A stretch of 64,000 nt of DNA from Lachnospiraceae bacterium (GCA_017624835.1 JAGAMG010000006.1:1-64000); one strand, 5' to 3'. Shown: positions 34,334 to 44,433, counted from the stretch's first letter. Notes: generated from the sequence alone by a model not told the origin. Program-made: numbers and translations.

Positions 34334-34344
34334 GAGAATCATTT

Positions 34345-35016
34345 ATGGGAAAAATAACAATACAGCAGGAAACTACAATTGACCCTATCAGTTTAATAGG
34401 CAGAGAAGCCGGAGTATGCTGGGGGGCAGATATTGCAGATGGAGAAAAAAATTACAAACGTGGTATGGACTGTCTGGTTTCCGGTCATGGAAGAACCTGG
34501 GAATATCCACAGGTATATATTGTCTTGGAAGGATATTCTGCAAGAGTAATCCGGGAATTGTATACCCATATCGGCGGCGGTCCTACCCGTTTACAGGCAT
34601 CCACCAGATATATCAATTATCAAAAGGGATTTGATTATGTGATTCCTCCTACCATCAAAAATAATGAGGAGGCCAATCAAATTTACTGTGATGCCATGAG
34701 TGAAATCGTAGCAGCCATGCAAAAGCTGGAGGCAATGAATATTCCCAGAGAGGATTGCGGAATGCTGTTGCCCCTTGGCATGGAAAGTAAGGTGGTGCTT
34801 CGTACCAATTTAAGAAATCTGATTGATATGGCACATCAGCGTCTTTGTACCAGAGCTTATTGGGAATATCGTCAGTTGATGCGGGATTTGATGAATGGCT
34901 TAAGTGCTTATTCTGAGGAGTGGAAATATTTAGTGGAAAATTATTTTGTTCCCAAATGTGATGTTTCCGGTTTTTGTACCGAGAAGAAATGCTGTGGCAG
35001 AAGACCTCAAAAATAA
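34345..35016 (+). CDS. ThyX-like protein with degenerate signature
   Basis: 223 residues. The overall pattern follows flavin-dependent thymidylate synthase: HGRTWEYPQVYIVLEGYSARVIREL, then a region ending ASTRYINYQ, then IPREDCGMLLPLGMESKVVLRTNLRNLIDM and QRLCTRAYWEYRQL. However, the RHRxxSxxxxSxR signature reads THIGGGPTRLQASTR, with both arginines of RHR gone and two residues inserted. The C-terminus adds five cysteines (CDVSGFCTEKKCCGRR), perhaps a metal site. It lies between pgsA and cinA. It may be an active divergent ThyX or a paralogue with another role. Confidence 0.6.
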   Translation: MGKITIQQETTIDPISLIGREAGVCWGADIADGEKNYKRGMDCLVSGHGRTWEYPQVYIVLEGYSARVIRELYTHIGGGPTRLQASTRYINYQKGFDYVIPPTIKNNEEANQIYCDAMSEIVAAMQKLEAMNIPREDCGMLLPLGMESKVVLRTNLRNLIDMAHQRLCTRAYWEYRQLMRDLMNGLSAYSEEWKYLVENYFVPKCDVSGFCTEKKCCGRRPQK

Positions 35017-35062
35017 AAGTAATGACAGAAAGTAAATCAGAATAGAGAATAGAGGGAAAAAC

Positions 35063-36301
35063 ATGACAGTTGAAATTATCTGCGTAGGAACAGAACTTTT
35101 GCTTGGAAATATTGTGAATACCAATGCTGCTTACTTGGCAGAGAAATGTGCGGGATTGGGGCTTTCCTGCTACTTTCAGTCAGTAGTGGGAGATAATGAA
35201 GAGCGTTTACGTCAGACATTACTTTGTGCAAAGGACAGGTCGGATATTATAATACTTTCCGGTGGATTAGGACCTACAGAGGATGATTTAACGAAAGAAG
35301 TGGCGGCAAAGGCATGCGGAAGAGAATTGGAAGTGGATGACCATTGCATGGAACGCATTGCAGAATATTTTGCAGCCAGAGATATTACACCCACAGAGAA
35401 TAATTGGAAGCAGGCAATGATACCCAAGGGAGCCATGTATGTGGATAATAATAATGGTACGGCACCGGGAATTATTATTCAGGAAGAAAATACCCATATT
35501 ATTTTATTGCCCGGTCCTCCTAACGAGTTAGTTCCCATGTTTGAGGAGAGCATTGAGCCTTATTTGGAAAAGCTTACCCCCGGGGTAATTCGCTCCAGGA
35601 CTGTAAAAATTTGTGGCGTAGGAGAAAGTGCAGCAGAAACCCGGATTAAGGATATGATTGACAGTCAGACCAACCCTACGATTGCAACCTATGCCAAGAC
35701 CGGCGAGGTACACATTCGTGTGACTGCTTCGGCAGAGGACGAAAAGGCTGCAGAAAAGCTGATAAAGCCTGTGGTAAAGGAGTTGAAAAGCCGATTTGGT
35801 TCCGCTGTTTATACCACAGAAGAGAAGGTTACTTTGGAAGAGGCTGTTGTGGAATTACTGTCCAAGCGGGGAATGACTGTTACCTGTGCAGAATCCTGTA
35901 CGGGAGGGCTTCTTTCCGGCAGATTTATTAATGTGGCAGGGGTTTCCGACTGTTATAAGTCGGGCTTTATCACCTATTCCAATAAGGCAAAAAGAAAGCT
36001 TCTGGGAGTCAAAAAAACCACTCTTGATAAATATGGTGCGGTAAGTGCACAAACAGCGGAGGAAATGGCAAAGGGTGCTGCCAAAGCGGCGAAGGCGGAT
36101 GTGGCTGTGGCTATTACCGGCATTGCAGGACCTGACGGAGGCACCAAGGAAAAGCCCGTTGGACTTGTATTTATTGGCTGTAACGTAAAGGGAAAGGTAA
36201 CTGTTGAAAAGTTTCAGTTTAAGGGCAATCGAGCCAAGGTGCGGGAAGCAGCTGTCTCAGCAGCATTGGAATTAATGCGTCGATGTGTGCTGGAGAACTA
36301 A
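35063..36301 (+). CDS. cinA: CinA, nicotinamide-nucleotide amidase/competence protein
   Basis: 412 residues. The N-terminal MoCF/COG1058 domain has VGTELLLGNIVNTN and SGGLGPTEDDLT. The C-terminal CinA amidase domain has TCAESCTGGLLSGR (about 280-293) and AITGIAGPDGGTKEKPVG. It deamidates nicotinamide mononucleotide in NAD recycling and is often linked to recA, which follows here after a separate promoter. Confidence 0.94.
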   Translation: MTVEIICVGTELLLGNIVNTNAAYLAEKCAGLGLSCYFQSVVGDNEERLRQTLLCAKDRSDIIILSGGLGPTEDDLTKEVAAKACGRELEVDDHCMERIAEYFAARDITPTENNWKQAMIPKGAMYVDNNNGTAPGIIIQEENTHIILLPGPPNELVPMFEESIEPYLEKLTPGVIRSRTVKICGVGESAAETRIKDMIDSQTNPTIATYAKTGEVHIRVTASAEDEKAAEKLIKPVVKELKSRFGSAVYTTEEKVTLEEAVVELLSKRGMTVTCAESCTGGLLSGRFINVAGVSDCYKSGFITYSNKAKRKLLGVKKTTLDKYGAVSAQTAEEMAKGAAKAAKADVAVAITGIAGPDGGTKEKPVGLVFIGCNVKGKVTVEKFQFKGNRAKVREAAVSAALELMRRCVLEN

Positions 36302-36622
36302 TGTCTGCCGGAAAAAGACATCAAAACTAAGAAGAAAGTATAAGAGCAATATAAAATATAAAAGAAATATAAAATAAAAAGGAATGTATCATGAGGTACT
36401 TGCCTTGGGCAGGAATTTATGGTACATTTTTTATGTCTGATAATTCTGTGATCATATTTCGAAGTTTATCTAATACTCAGGCATTTCGCCAAGGATTTCA
36501 GAAGAGGCAAATAAATAGTAGGAGGGATGCTTTTGAGGGAGGTTTAATGGACATAGCAAGGTTTATTTTATATTAAGAAGCAACAATATAACCGGTCAAT
36601 TATGAATTAAAAAAAATAGTGA
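36302..36622 (+). other. Intergenic region between cinA and the recA promoter
   Basis: Holds a short inverted repeat just after cinA (ATGTCT/AGACAT, 36301-36320), an AT-rich stretch of imperfect AATATAAAA repeats (36350-36380) and a 61-codon frame (36391-36576) with a weak ribosome site and no recognisable features. I do not call the frame a gene. Confidence 0.35.
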
Positions 36623-36673
36623 TTGACAAATGCGAACAAATGTTTTATTCTTAGAAAAACAGAACATTTGTTC
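36623..36673 (+). promoter_or_regulatory. recA promoter with two LexA boxes
   Basis: TTGACA at 36623 and TATTCT at 36646 (17-base spacer). CGAACAAATGTTTT (36633-36646) is a Gram-positive LexA box in the spacer, and GAACATTTGTTC (36662-36673) is a second, perfectly palindromic one at the transcript start. SOS control is expected. Confidence 0.88.
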
Positions 36674-36697
36674 CTTGAGAAGAAGGAGATTATGATA

Positions 36698-37750
36698 ATG
36701 GAAAAGAATGATAAGCTGAAAGCATTGGATGCGGCATTGAGCCAGATTGAAAAGCAGTATGGAAAGGGAGCTGTGATGAAGCTGGGTGACCCTTCCGCAC
36801 AAATGAATGTTGAGACTATTCCCACAGGTTCCTTGAGTTTGGATATTGCATTGGGACTTGGCGGTATTCCTAAGGGAAGAATTATTGAAATCTATGGACC
36901 TGAATCCAGTGGTAAGACCACAGTTACTTTACATATGGTTGCGGAAGTACAGAAGAGAGGCGGTATTGCCGGATTTATTGATGCAGAGCATGCGCTTGAC
37001 CCGGTATATGCCAAGAATATCGGTGTAGATATTGATAATCTCTATATTTCCCAGCCGGATAACGGAGAGCAGGCTTTGGAGATAACGGAGACCATGGTGC
37101 GTTCAGGTGCCATTGATATTATTGTAGTGGACTCTGTTGCAGCGTTAGTTCCCAAGGCAGAAATCGATGGCGATATGGGAGATTCCCATGTGGGTTTACA
37201 GGCTCGTCTCATGTCCCAGGCTCTTCGTAAGCTGACTGCTGTTATCAGTAAGTCCAATTGTACAGTTATTTTTATCAACCAGCTTCGAGAGAAGGTTGGT
37301 ATTATGTTTGGTAACCCTGAGACCACCACTGGTGGACGTGCATTAAAGTTCTATTCTTCCGTTCGTCTGGATGTAAGAAAAATAGAATCCTTAAAGCAGG
37401 GTGGTGAAGTGATTGGTAACCGTACCCGTGTAAAGGTTGTAAAGAATAAGATTGCGCCTCCGTTTAAAGAGGCTGAGTTTGATATTATGTTTGGTGAAGG
37501 TATTTCCACAGTAGGAGACATTCTGGATTTGGCAGCAAATTGTGATGTAATTGCAAAATCAGGTGCATGGTATGCCTATGAAGGAAATAAGATTGGACAG
37601 GGACGCGAGAATGCGAAGCAGTATTTAAAGGATAATCCTGCAATTTGTGAAGAGGTTACCAAAAAGGTGCGTGCTCATTACAATCTGGACGGAATGGCTG
37701 CTGATGTTGCCGGTGATAATGTTGAAGCAGACGAGAAAGCTAAGAAATAG
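36698..37750 (+). CDS. recA: RecA recombinase
   Basis: 350 residues. It forms the strand-exchange filament and triggers LexA cleavage. Walker [10 protein letters not shown] (about 65-73), [21 protein letters not shown] covering loop L1/L2 areas, and a conserved N-terminus ([26 protein letters not shown]). Two start codons compete; 36698 has AAGGAG nine bases upstream, while 36692 is only three away. Followed eight bases later by recX. Confidence 0.97.
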   Translation: MEKNDKLKALDAALSQIEKQYGKGAVMKLGDPSAQMNVETIPTGSLSLDIALGLGGIPKGRIIEIYGPESSGKTTVTLHMVAEVQKRGGIAGFIDAEHALDPVYAKNIGVDIDNLYISQPDNGEQALEITETMVRSGAIDIIVVDSVAALVPKAEIDGDMGDSHVGLQARLMSQALRKLTAVISKSNCTVIFINQLREKVGIMFGNPETTTGGRALKFYSSVRLDVRKIESLKQGGEVIGNRTRVKVVKNKIAPPFKEAEFDIMFGEGISTVGDILDLAANCDVIAKSGAWYAYEGNKIGQGRENAKQYLKDNPAICEEVTKKVRAHYNLDGMAADVAGDNVEADEKAKK

Positions 37751-37757
37751 GTAGATT

Positions 37758-38378
37758 ATGAGAGTTACACAGGTAGTGGAGCTGTCGAAAAGCCGCAGTA
37801 AGGTTTATATTGAACAGGAATTCGCTTTTGTTTTGTACAAAGGCGAATTACGTCTCTATCATATACGGGAAGGCGAAGAATTGACAGAGGAAGATTATGA
37901 TACCATTATGCAGGAGGTTCTTCCGAAACGTGCAAAGCTTCGTGCCATGAATCTGTTAAAAAGCAGGGAGTATACTACAGTACAGCTTCGTAACAAGCTA
38001 AAGCAGGGATTTTATCCCGATGAGGTAGTTGAAAAAGCCTTGGAGTATGTGGGCTCCTTTCATTATACGGATGATTTACGCTACGCAAAAGATTATATAA
38101 CTTATCATGCAGAAAAGAAAAGTCGAAAGCGCATAGAACAGGATTTACAGAATAAAGGTATTTCCAGAGAAATTATGGAACAGGCATGGGCTGAGTGGCA
38201 GGAGCTTGGAGGGGAACAGGACGAACAGGCCATGATAAGGGAGCTTCTTAACAAAAAGCATTATAATGTGGAACAGGCAGATTATAAGGAGCAGCAAAAA
38301 ATCTACGCTTTTTTAATGAGAAAGGGCTTTTCGGGAGAGCAAATCCGCCGTGTAATGGGAGACTTCTTTGGAGAATAA
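37758..38378 (+). CDS. recX: RecX, RecA modulator
   Basis: 206 residues. RecX-type three-helix repeats: KLRAMNLLKSREYTTVQLRNKL and VGSFHYTDDLRYAKDYITYHAEKKSRKRIEQDL. It binds RecA filaments and adjusts their length. Cotranscribed with recA under the LexA boxes. Confidence 0.92.
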   Translation: MRVTQVVELSKSRSKVYIEQEFAFVLYKGELRLYHIREGEELTEEDYDTIMQEVLPKRAKLRAMNLLKSREYTTVQLRNKLKQGFYPDEVVEKALEYVGSFHYTDDLRYAKDYITYHAEKKSRKRIEQDLQNKGISREIMEQAWAEWQELGGEQDEQAMIRELLNKKHYNVEQADYKEQQKIYAFLMRKGFSGEQIRRVMGDFFGE

Positions 38379-38464
38379 AAGTGCGTAATTGATATAAATG
38401 CACAAATAGCACAAAAAATGTAAGCCTTTTTTGAATATATTTAGCAAGATATTACGACTTATGC

Positions 38465-38493
38465 TTGACATTAGTACTAATTCAGTTTAAAAT
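38465..38493 (+). promoter_or_regulatory. Promoter of rny
   Basis: TTGACA at 38465 and TAAAAT at 38488 with a 17-base spacer. The leader of about 110 bases ends in a small hairpin that contains the Shine-Dalgarno site (AGGAG/CTCCT, 38594-38606). Confidence 0.8.
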
Positions 38494-38609
38494 TTAAGTG
38501 TTGTAAATTGCTTGTTAGAATGTACATACATTCTATTATAAACGTTGGAGTATTTTGTTTATCCACGGCAAAATGTACAATGAAAATTAAATAAGGAGGT
38601 GCTCCTGTA

Positions 38610-40172
38610 GTGTCCGCTGGTGTTATTGTTGTATTAGTAATCTGCGTTCTTGTTGCAGTAGCTCTTACCGCAGTGATTACAGCTGTTGTTACTACTTCCT
38701 ATCAGAAGAAGAATGCTGCAAACACAATCGGTAATGCTGAGGAAAAAGCAAGAGAGATTATTGATGAGGCACTGAAAACTGCAGAGACCAAGAAACGCGA
38801 ATCCTTACTTGAGGTAAAAGAAGAGTCCATTCGTACAAAAAATGAGCTTGATAAAGAAATCAAGGAGAGAAGAGCGGAAGCGCAGAGATATGAGCGCAGG
38901 GTTCAGCAGAAGGAAGAGAACATCGATAAAAAGGCAGATGCACTTGAAAAGCGTGAGTCTAGTTTGGCAGCAAAAGAAGAATCCCTCAATCGCATGAAGG
39001 ATGAAGTGTCCAAATTGAACGAGCAGCGTGTGCAGGAATTGGAGCGAATTTCCGGATTAACCTCTGAACAAGCAAAAGACTACTTATTGAAAATTGTTGA
39101 AGATGAAGTGAAGCATGAAACGGCAGTGATGATCAAGGAACTTGAGAATCGTGCTAAAGAAGAAGCAGACAAAAAAGCAAAGGAATATGTAGTATCTGCA
39201 ATACAGAGATGTGCAGCAGACCACGTTTCTGAGACTACCATATCCGTTGTACAGCTTCCTAACGATGAAATGAAGGGAAGAATTATTGGACGTGAGGGAC
39301 GTAATATTCGTACCCTTGAGACCATGACAGGTGTTGATTTAATTATTGATGATACTCCTGAAGCAGTTATTCTTTCCGGTTTTGATCCGATTCGTCGTGA
39401 GGTAGCAAGAATTGCCCTTGAAAAATTAATTGTTGATGGACGTATCCATCCTGCCAGAATTGAAGAAATGGTAGAAAAGGCGCAAAAAGAAGTAGAAGTA
39501 ATGATAAAAGAAGAGGGTGAGGCAGCAACCTTGGAGGTTGGTGTACATGGTATTCACCCTGAGCTTGTAAGATTACTTGGAAAAATGAAGTTCAGAACCA
39601 GTTATGGTCAGAATGCATTAAAGCACTCCATTGAGGTTGCTCAGTTGGCAGGACTGTTAGCTGCTGAGATGGGCTTGGATGTAAGATTGGCAAAGAGAGC
39701 CGGTTTGTTGCATGATATCGGTAAGTCCGTGGATCATGAAATGGAAGGCTCCCATATTCAGCTTGGTGTTGAGCTTTGTAAAAAATACAAGGAGAATGCT
39801 ACTGTTATCAATGCAGTAGAATCCCACCATGGCGATGTTGAAGCCACTTCCCTGATTGCATGTATTGTACAAGCTGCTGATACAATCTCTGCTGCAAGAC
39901 CGGGAGCTAGAAGGGAAACATTAGAAACCTATACTAGCAGATTAAAACAATTAGAAGATATTACAAACAATTTCAAAGGTGTAGATAAATCTTTTGCTAT
40001 TCAGGCAGGTCGTGAAGTTCGCGTTATGGTAGTGCCCGAGCAGATTACAGATGCTGATATGGTTCTGTTAGCGCGTGATATTTCAAAACAGATTGAAGCT
40101 GAATTGGAATATCCCGGACAGATTAAGATTAATGTAATCCGTGAAAGCCGCGTAATTGATTACGCAAAATAA
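38610..40172 (+). CDS. rny: Ribonuclease Y
   Basis: 520-residue membrane-anchored endoribonuclease that starts bulk mRNA decay. N-terminal membrane helix (about 5-28), then a long coiled coil (35-200), a KH domain with [13 protein letters not shown] (about 225-237), and the HD domain with [12 protein letters not shown] and SHHGDVE. The start is GTG at 38610 after AGGAGG. Full length. recA-recX-rny is a common order. Confidence 0.95.
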   Translation: MSAGVIVVLVICVLVAVALTAVITAVVTTSYQKKNAANTIGNAEEKAREIIDEALKTAETKKRESLLEVKEESIRTKNELDKEIKERRAEAQRYERRVQQKEENIDKKADALEKRESSLAAKEESLNRMKDEVSKLNEQRVQELERISGLTSEQAKDYLLKIVEDEVKHETAVMIKELENRAKEEADKKAKEYVVSAIQRCAADHVSETTISVVQLPNDEMKGRIIGREGRNIRTLETMTGVDLIIDDTPEAVILSGFDPIRREVARIALEKLIVDGRIHPARIEEMVEKAQKEVEVMIKEEGEAATLEVGVHGIHPELVRLLGKMKFRTSYGQNALKHSIEVAQLAGLLAAEMGLDVRLAKRAGLLHDIGKSVDHEMEGSHIQLGVELCKKYKENATVINAVESHHGDVEATSLIACIVQAADTISAARPGARRETLETYTSRLKQLEDITNNFKGVDKSFAIQAGREVRVMVVPEQITDADMVLLARDISKQIEAELEYPGQIKINVIRESRVIDYAK

Positions 40173-40217
40173 TTACCATATGACAATGTTTGAATTGAAA
40201 ATTTAATAGGATTCATA

Positions 40218-40252
40218 AGCCGTTGTACCGGATAACCGGTGCAGCGGTTTTT
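40218..40252 (+). terminator. Terminator after rny
   Basis: GCCGTTGTACCGG and CCGGTGCAGCGGT pair with a 4-base loop, followed by TTTT. Confidence 0.8.
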
Positions 40253-40278
40253 CCATATAAGAAAGGAAGGTAAAGGAT

Positions 40279-41610
40279 ATGAGAGAGTTTAATGTTTTGG
40301 ATTATGGTGCAATTGCAGATGGCATAACCAATAATGCCAAAGCCATACAGGCGGCAGTGGATGCCTGTACAGAAGCAGGAGGAGGTAGAGTAACCATTCC
40401 CTCCGGGCAATATATGAGTGGCTCCATTCAGTTAAAAAGCAATGTGGACTTGCATTTGGAGATGGGAGCTGTGTTGATTTCCAGCTTGAAGGAAGAGGAT
40501 ATTGATGATTTTATGACTCAGGTGGACGATGATAACCTTTGCACCGGATGGGAAGGTGGTTGCTTCTTAGGGGCTATTCATGCAGAAAATGTTTCCCTTT
40601 CCGGTGATGGTACTATTTACGGACAAGGAGAAAAGGTGTTTTATGATGATGGTGCTGACGGTGGCTTTGCAGAGAGCCCCCTGTGTGTAGCAGCATTCCG
40701 TCCACGAATGATTTTGTTTGAGGATATTCAGAATTTAAGTATTAAGGATATTACTTTAAAGGATGCTGCTTTTTGGACCTTGCATATGGCAGGATGTAAG
40801 CATGTGCGCATTAATAATATCCGCATTTTAAATGATGTCCGTGGTGCCAATAATGATGGTATTGACCCGGATTGCTGTCAGGATGTGGTAATCAGCAATT
40901 GTATTATAGAAGCAGGAGACGATGCCATCGTAGTAAAAGCTACCAAGCCCATGACTGCAAGATATGGTGTCTGTGAAAATATTGTAATTACCGGTTGCGT
41001 ACTCCATTCCCATGATTCCGCAGTGAAGGTGGGAACGGAAACCCATGGTACTATCCGCAACATATCCTTTAGCGATTGTATTATCAGGGATTGTTCCCGT
41101 GCAGCAAGTATCTGGGTAAGAGATGGCGGTTTGATTGAGAATATCAATATTCATCATTTAACCGGAGCCGTGAGAAGATATGCAGATGCCCCTAAGAGAA
41201 GATGGTGGGGTAAGGGAGAGCCTTTATTTATCAGTGCTACTTATCGTAATGACGAAAAGAATTTCCCGGGAACCATTAAAAATATTTTCTATGACCATAT
41301 TTGTCTGAAATCTGAGTCCTGTATTTTCCTGGGAGCGGAAAAGGATTGCCCGATTGAGAATGTACAAATGGATCATATCAATATTACCATGGTTAAGCAG
41401 GGAACCCAGTCCGAGATTCCTTTTGATGAGCAGCCTTCCAGATATGATGTGTATGCCCATGATATCCCCTATCTGTATGCAAGACATGTAAAGGGCTTGC
41501 GAGTAACGGAAAGTAAAATCTGCCATGAGGGTGAAGGTTTCCCCATGTGGGTGGATAAGGTGGAATTGGAGCATTGTGAGGATGCTCATTTGGACATTCG
41601 CCATAATTAA
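40279..41610 (+). CDS. GH28 glycoside hydrolase, polygalacturonase-like
   Basis: 443 residues of right-handed beta-helix. GH28 catalytic motifs: NNDGIDPD (the usual NTDG, about 194-201), GDDAIVVK (about 214-221) with paired Asp, the VGTETHG segment and IWVRDGG. It begins with the pectate-lyase-type N-terminus FNVLDYGAIADGITNNAKAIQAAVDAC. No signal peptide is present, so it likely acts inside the cell on imported galacturonate- or rhamnose-containing oligosaccharides. No sugar transporter or regulator lies beside it. AAGGAAGG precedes the ATG. Confidence 0.88.
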   Translation: MREFNVLDYGAIADGITNNAKAIQAAVDACTEAGGGRVTIPSGQYMSGSIQLKSNVDLHLEMGAVLISSLKEEDIDDFMTQVDDDNLCTGWEGGCFLGAIHAENVSLSGDGTIYGQGEKVFYDDGADGGFAESPLCVAAFRPRMILFEDIQNLSIKDITLKDAAFWTLHMAGCKHVRINNIRILNDVRGANNDGIDPDCCQDVVISNCIIEAGDDAIVVKATKPMTARYGVCENIVITGCVLHSHDSAVKVGTETHGTIRNISFSDCIIRDCSRAASIWVRDGGLIENINIHHLTGAVRRYADAPKRRWWGKGEPLFISATYRNDEKNFPGTIKNIFYDHICLKSESCIFLGAEKDCPIENVQMDHINITMVKQGTQSEIPFDEQPSRYDVYAHDIPYLYARHVKGLRVTESKICHEGEGFPMWVDKVELEHCEDAHLDIRHN

Positions 41611-41786
41611 ATTGACGGATAAGGAATGCTTTCAAAAGAAAAATCTGTAAAATATGCAGAAAGTTGGAAAATACTCTTGTGAAATATTCCATATTATAGT
41701 ATGATAATTCAAAATGTATGATTGTATACGATTATCCAATATGACTTGTAGACATGGCATACAGGTTATGGAAAGGCAGGATTTAT

Positions 41787-43073
41787 ATGAAAGCGTATCA
41801 GGAGTTAAGTAAGGAAGAATTATTGACTTTAAAGGAACAGTTAAATGCAGAATATGAGGAGGCAAAGGCAAAGGGGCTGAAGCTTGACATGTCAAGAGGA
41901 AAGCCGGGTGTTTCCCAGCTTGCACTTTCCATGCCCATGCTGGATGTGATTAACAGTTCCTCCGATATGAGAACAGTTCTTGGTAATGATACACGTAATT
42001 ATGGTGATTTGGATGGTATTGGCGAGTGTAGAAGACTTCTTGCCAATATGATGGGTGTTAATAAGGACAATGTTGTTGTATGCGGTAATTCCAGCTTAAA
42101 TATTATGTATGATACCGTTTCCCGCTCCATGACCAAGGGAGTTAATGGTTCCACTCCTTGGAGTAAGCTGGACAAAGTGAAATTCTTGTGTCCTGTTCCC
42201 GGCTATGACAGACATTTTAAAATAACCGAATATTTTGGAATTGAGATGGTAAATATTCCTCTTCGTGAGGATGGTCCGGATATGGATATGGTAGAAGAGT
42301 ATGTAAATAATGATTCTACCGTAAAGGGTATCTGGTGTGTACCCAAATATTCCAATCCCACAGGTATTTCCTATTCTGACGAGGTGGTTAAGCGTTTTGC
42401 CAATTTAAAGCCTGCGGCAGAGGATTTCCGTATTTATTGGGACAATGCATATTGTATTCATCATTTATATGAAGATAAGCAGGATGAGATTTTGAATATT
42501 TTGGAAGAATGTGAGAAGGCAGGTAATCCCAACATGGTTTACATTTTTACTTCCACCTCCAAAATCAGTTTCCCCGGTTCCGGTGTCTCCGCGGTGGCAT
42601 CTTCCTTGGAAAACATTGATTTTATTGAAAGTCAGATGACTGTTCAGACTATTGGACATGATAAGATTAATCAGCTTCGTCATGCTCGCTATTTTAAAAA
42701 TATTGATGGTATGAAGGAGCACATGATAAAGCACGCGGACTTAATGCGTCCTAAATTTGAGGCTGTACTGGATGTGCTGGAAAAGGAATTGGGCGGTTTG
42801 GAAATCGGTACCTGGACCAGACCCAGAGGAGGATATTTTATTTCTTTTGATGCAATGGACGGCTGTGCTAAGGCAATTGTAGCAAAGTGTAAGGAAGCGG
42901 GAGTGGTACTTACAGGTGCAGGTGCTACCTTCCCCTATGGCAAGGATCCAAAAGACAGCAATATCCGTATTGCACCTTCCTTCCCCACACCGGAGGAGAT
43001 GGCAATGGCAACGGACTTATTTGTGCTTTGTGTAAAGATGGTTAGTGTGGAGAAGCTTTTGAGCGCAATGTAA
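41787..43073 (+). CDS. PLP-dependent aminotransferase, aspartate type Ic-like
   Basis: 428 residues, fold type I. SRGKPGVSQL near the N-terminus, the aromatic-binding YDRHFK, IYWDNAYCIHHLY (the Asp that binds the pyridinium nitrogen) and the lysine in STSKISFPGSG. Architecture fits PF12897-type (MocR-like/class Ic) aspartate aminotransferases. Substrate not provable from sequence. ATG at 41787 is preferred over the in-frame upstream start. Confidence 0.85.
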   Translation: MKAYQELSKEELLTLKEQLNAEYEEAKAKGLKLDMSRGKPGVSQLALSMPMLDVINSSSDMRTVLGNDTRNYGDLDGIGECRRLLANMMGVNKDNVVVCGNSSLNIMYDTVSRSMTKGVNGSTPWSKLDKVKFLCPVPGYDRHFKITEYFGIEMVNIPLREDGPDMDMVEEYVNNDSTVKGIWCVPKYSNPTGISYSDEVVKRFANLKPAAEDFRIYWDNAYCIHHLYEDKQDEILNILEECEKAGNPNMVYIFTSTSKISFPGSGVSAVASSLENIDFIESQMTVQTIGHDKINQLRHARYFKNIDGMKEHMIKHADLMRPKFEAVLDVLEKELGGLEIGTWTRPRGGYFISFDAMDGCAKAIVAKCKEAGVVLTGAGATFPYGKDPKDSNIRIAPSFPTPEEMAMATDLFVLCVKMVSVEKLLSAM

Positions 43074-43098
43074 GCTAATAATAAAGATGCAAATTGAT

Positions 43099-43128
43099 AA
43101 GGTATGGCTGTGAAAACAGGCATACCTT
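43099..43128 (+). terminator. Hairpin between aminotransferase and NUDIX genes
   Basis: AAGGTATGGCTGT and ACAGGCATACCTT pair (one G-G mismatch) around a GAAA loop. The following sequence is only weakly T-rich and contains the next Shine-Dalgarno, so readthrough is possible. Confidence 0.55.
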
Positions 43129-43148
43129 ATGCTTTAGGAGGAAGAATA

Positions 43149-43685
43149 ATGGAAGAATTTAAGCGTTTGAAGAGAGAATTGGTTGTAAATGGAGTCCTTT
43201 TTGATTACTATCAGGATACCATGCAGATTCCCAATGGAAATATCGCAAAATGGGATTTGATTGACCACAAGGGCGCAGCAGCGGTTGTGGCAGTGCGAGA
43301 GGATGGTAAGCTGTTGATGGTTCGTCAATACCGTAATGCTTTGGAAAGAGAGACTCTGGAGATTCCGGCAGGTGGTTTGAACAGCAGACAGGAGCCAACT
43401 GCGGATGCTGCCAAAAGAGAATTAGAGGAAGAAACAGGGTATATTTGTGATGAAGTAGAGCTTTTAACGTCTATTTATACGACAGTAGCGTTTTGTAATG
43501 AAAAGATTGATATTTACATTGCGAGAAATATGAGACCGGGAAAGCAGCATTTGGATGAGGATGAATTTATCAATGTGGAAGCATATTCTGTGGAAGAACT
43601 TAAGCAAATGATATATGAATGTAAAATTCAGGACTCCAAGACTATATGTGGCATTATGACCTATGCTGCCAAGTATGCAAAATAA
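43149..43685 (+). CDS. NUDIX hydrolase, ADP-ribose pyrophosphatase-like
   Basis: 178 residues. The Nudix box is complete: GGLNSRQEPTADAAKRELEEETGY (about 75-98), preceded by REDGKLLMVRQYRNALERETLEIPAG, as in ADP-ribose pyrophosphatases (NudF type). ATG at 43149 follows TTAGGAGGA at good spacing. It probably clears ADP-ribose or related nucleotides. Confidence 0.9.
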   Translation: MEEFKRLKRELVVNGVLFDYYQDTMQIPNGNIAKWDLIDHKGAAAVVAVREDGKLLMVRQYRNALERETLEIPAGGLNSRQEPTADAAKRELEEETGYICDEVELLTSIYTTVAFCNEKIDIYIARNMRPGKQHLDEDEFINVEAYSVEELKQMIYECKIQDSKTICGIMTYAAKYAK

Positions 43686-43771
43686 ATAGTATATAAAATG
43701 TAATGAATGAACTTATCCCGGCATATACATGGAAAGACCCACTGGGGATGAAATGTAAAGCAGGTGCATAA

Positions 43772-44377
43772 ATGGGGATAAAACGATATCAGTTACATAA
43801 TGGTCAACTACCTTTATGGTCGATTTTTTGGGCAGGAGTGTTGACCGGAATCATAATTATAAATTTTGGAAAGAGCATTTTGCTGGAAAATACGGGATTG
43901 CTAGATGAATATACCTTGTATCACATGAAGTATATGACCGTGGACAGCAGTGCTCTTTTTTATTATATATTGCGTATTAGGATAAAATGCTTCTTATCAT
44001 TGGTAATTTTTGCAACCACCTATTTGGGATTGCTTGTATGTGCAGGGACGGCATTCGGATACGGAGTTTCTCTAGGTGCTTATCTGTCGGTATTGCTGAT
44101 AAGATATGGGATAAAGGGGATTCTTTTTGCTGTATTGAGTATTTTTCCCCAATATCTATTATATGTGCCTGCCATGGCAGCACTTTTGCTATGGTGCGAA
44201 GGATTAAATAGAAGCATTTATTTTAAATCAGGCTTTCTGATAGAAACGGAAGGAAATACCACCATTTCCAGACGCATTATCAAATTGGCAGGAATTTTAC
44301 TTTTGGTATTAGTAGGATGTATTGCAGAGAGCTTTGTAAATCCCAATGTGATGAAATGGTTGTTGGATTTTTTTTAA
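43772..44377 (+). CDS. spoIIM: SpoIIM-like sporulation membrane protein
   Basis: 201 residues with five or six membrane segments. The pattern FWAGVLTGIIIINFGKS at the N-terminus and the GYGVSLGAYLSVLLIRYGIKGILFAVLSIFPQYLLYVP core match SpoIIM, part of the DMP complex that drives septal peptidoglycan removal and engulfment. Length is normal. Sequence similarity is judged by eye, so a general SpoIIM-family call is safest. Confidence 0.8.
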   Translation: MGIKRYQLHNGQLPLWSIFWAGVLTGIIIINFGKSILLENTGLLDEYTLYHMKYMTVDSSALFYYILRIRIKCFLSLVIFATTYLGLLVCAGTAFGYGVSLGAYLSVLLIRYGIKGILFAVLSIFPQYLLYVPAMAALLLWCEGLNRSIYFKSGFLIETEGNTTISRRIIKLAGILLLVLVGCIAESFVNPNVMKWLLDFF

Positions 44378-44392
44378 GAGAGTAGAAATAGA

Positions 44393-44428
44393 AAAAGTTG
44401 CTTCGGGCAAATGCCTGAAACAACTTTT
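44393..44428. terminator. Bidirectional terminator spoIIM/aroF
   Basis: AAAAGTTG and CAACTTTT flank an inner GGGC/GCCT stem between the convergent genes. Confidence 0.8.
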
Positions 44429-44433
44429 GATTT

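Noticed and set aside
36391-36576. 61-codon frame between cinA and recA
   Set aside because: Weak ribosome site, no recognisable domain, and unusual composition. Recorded only as intergenic content.
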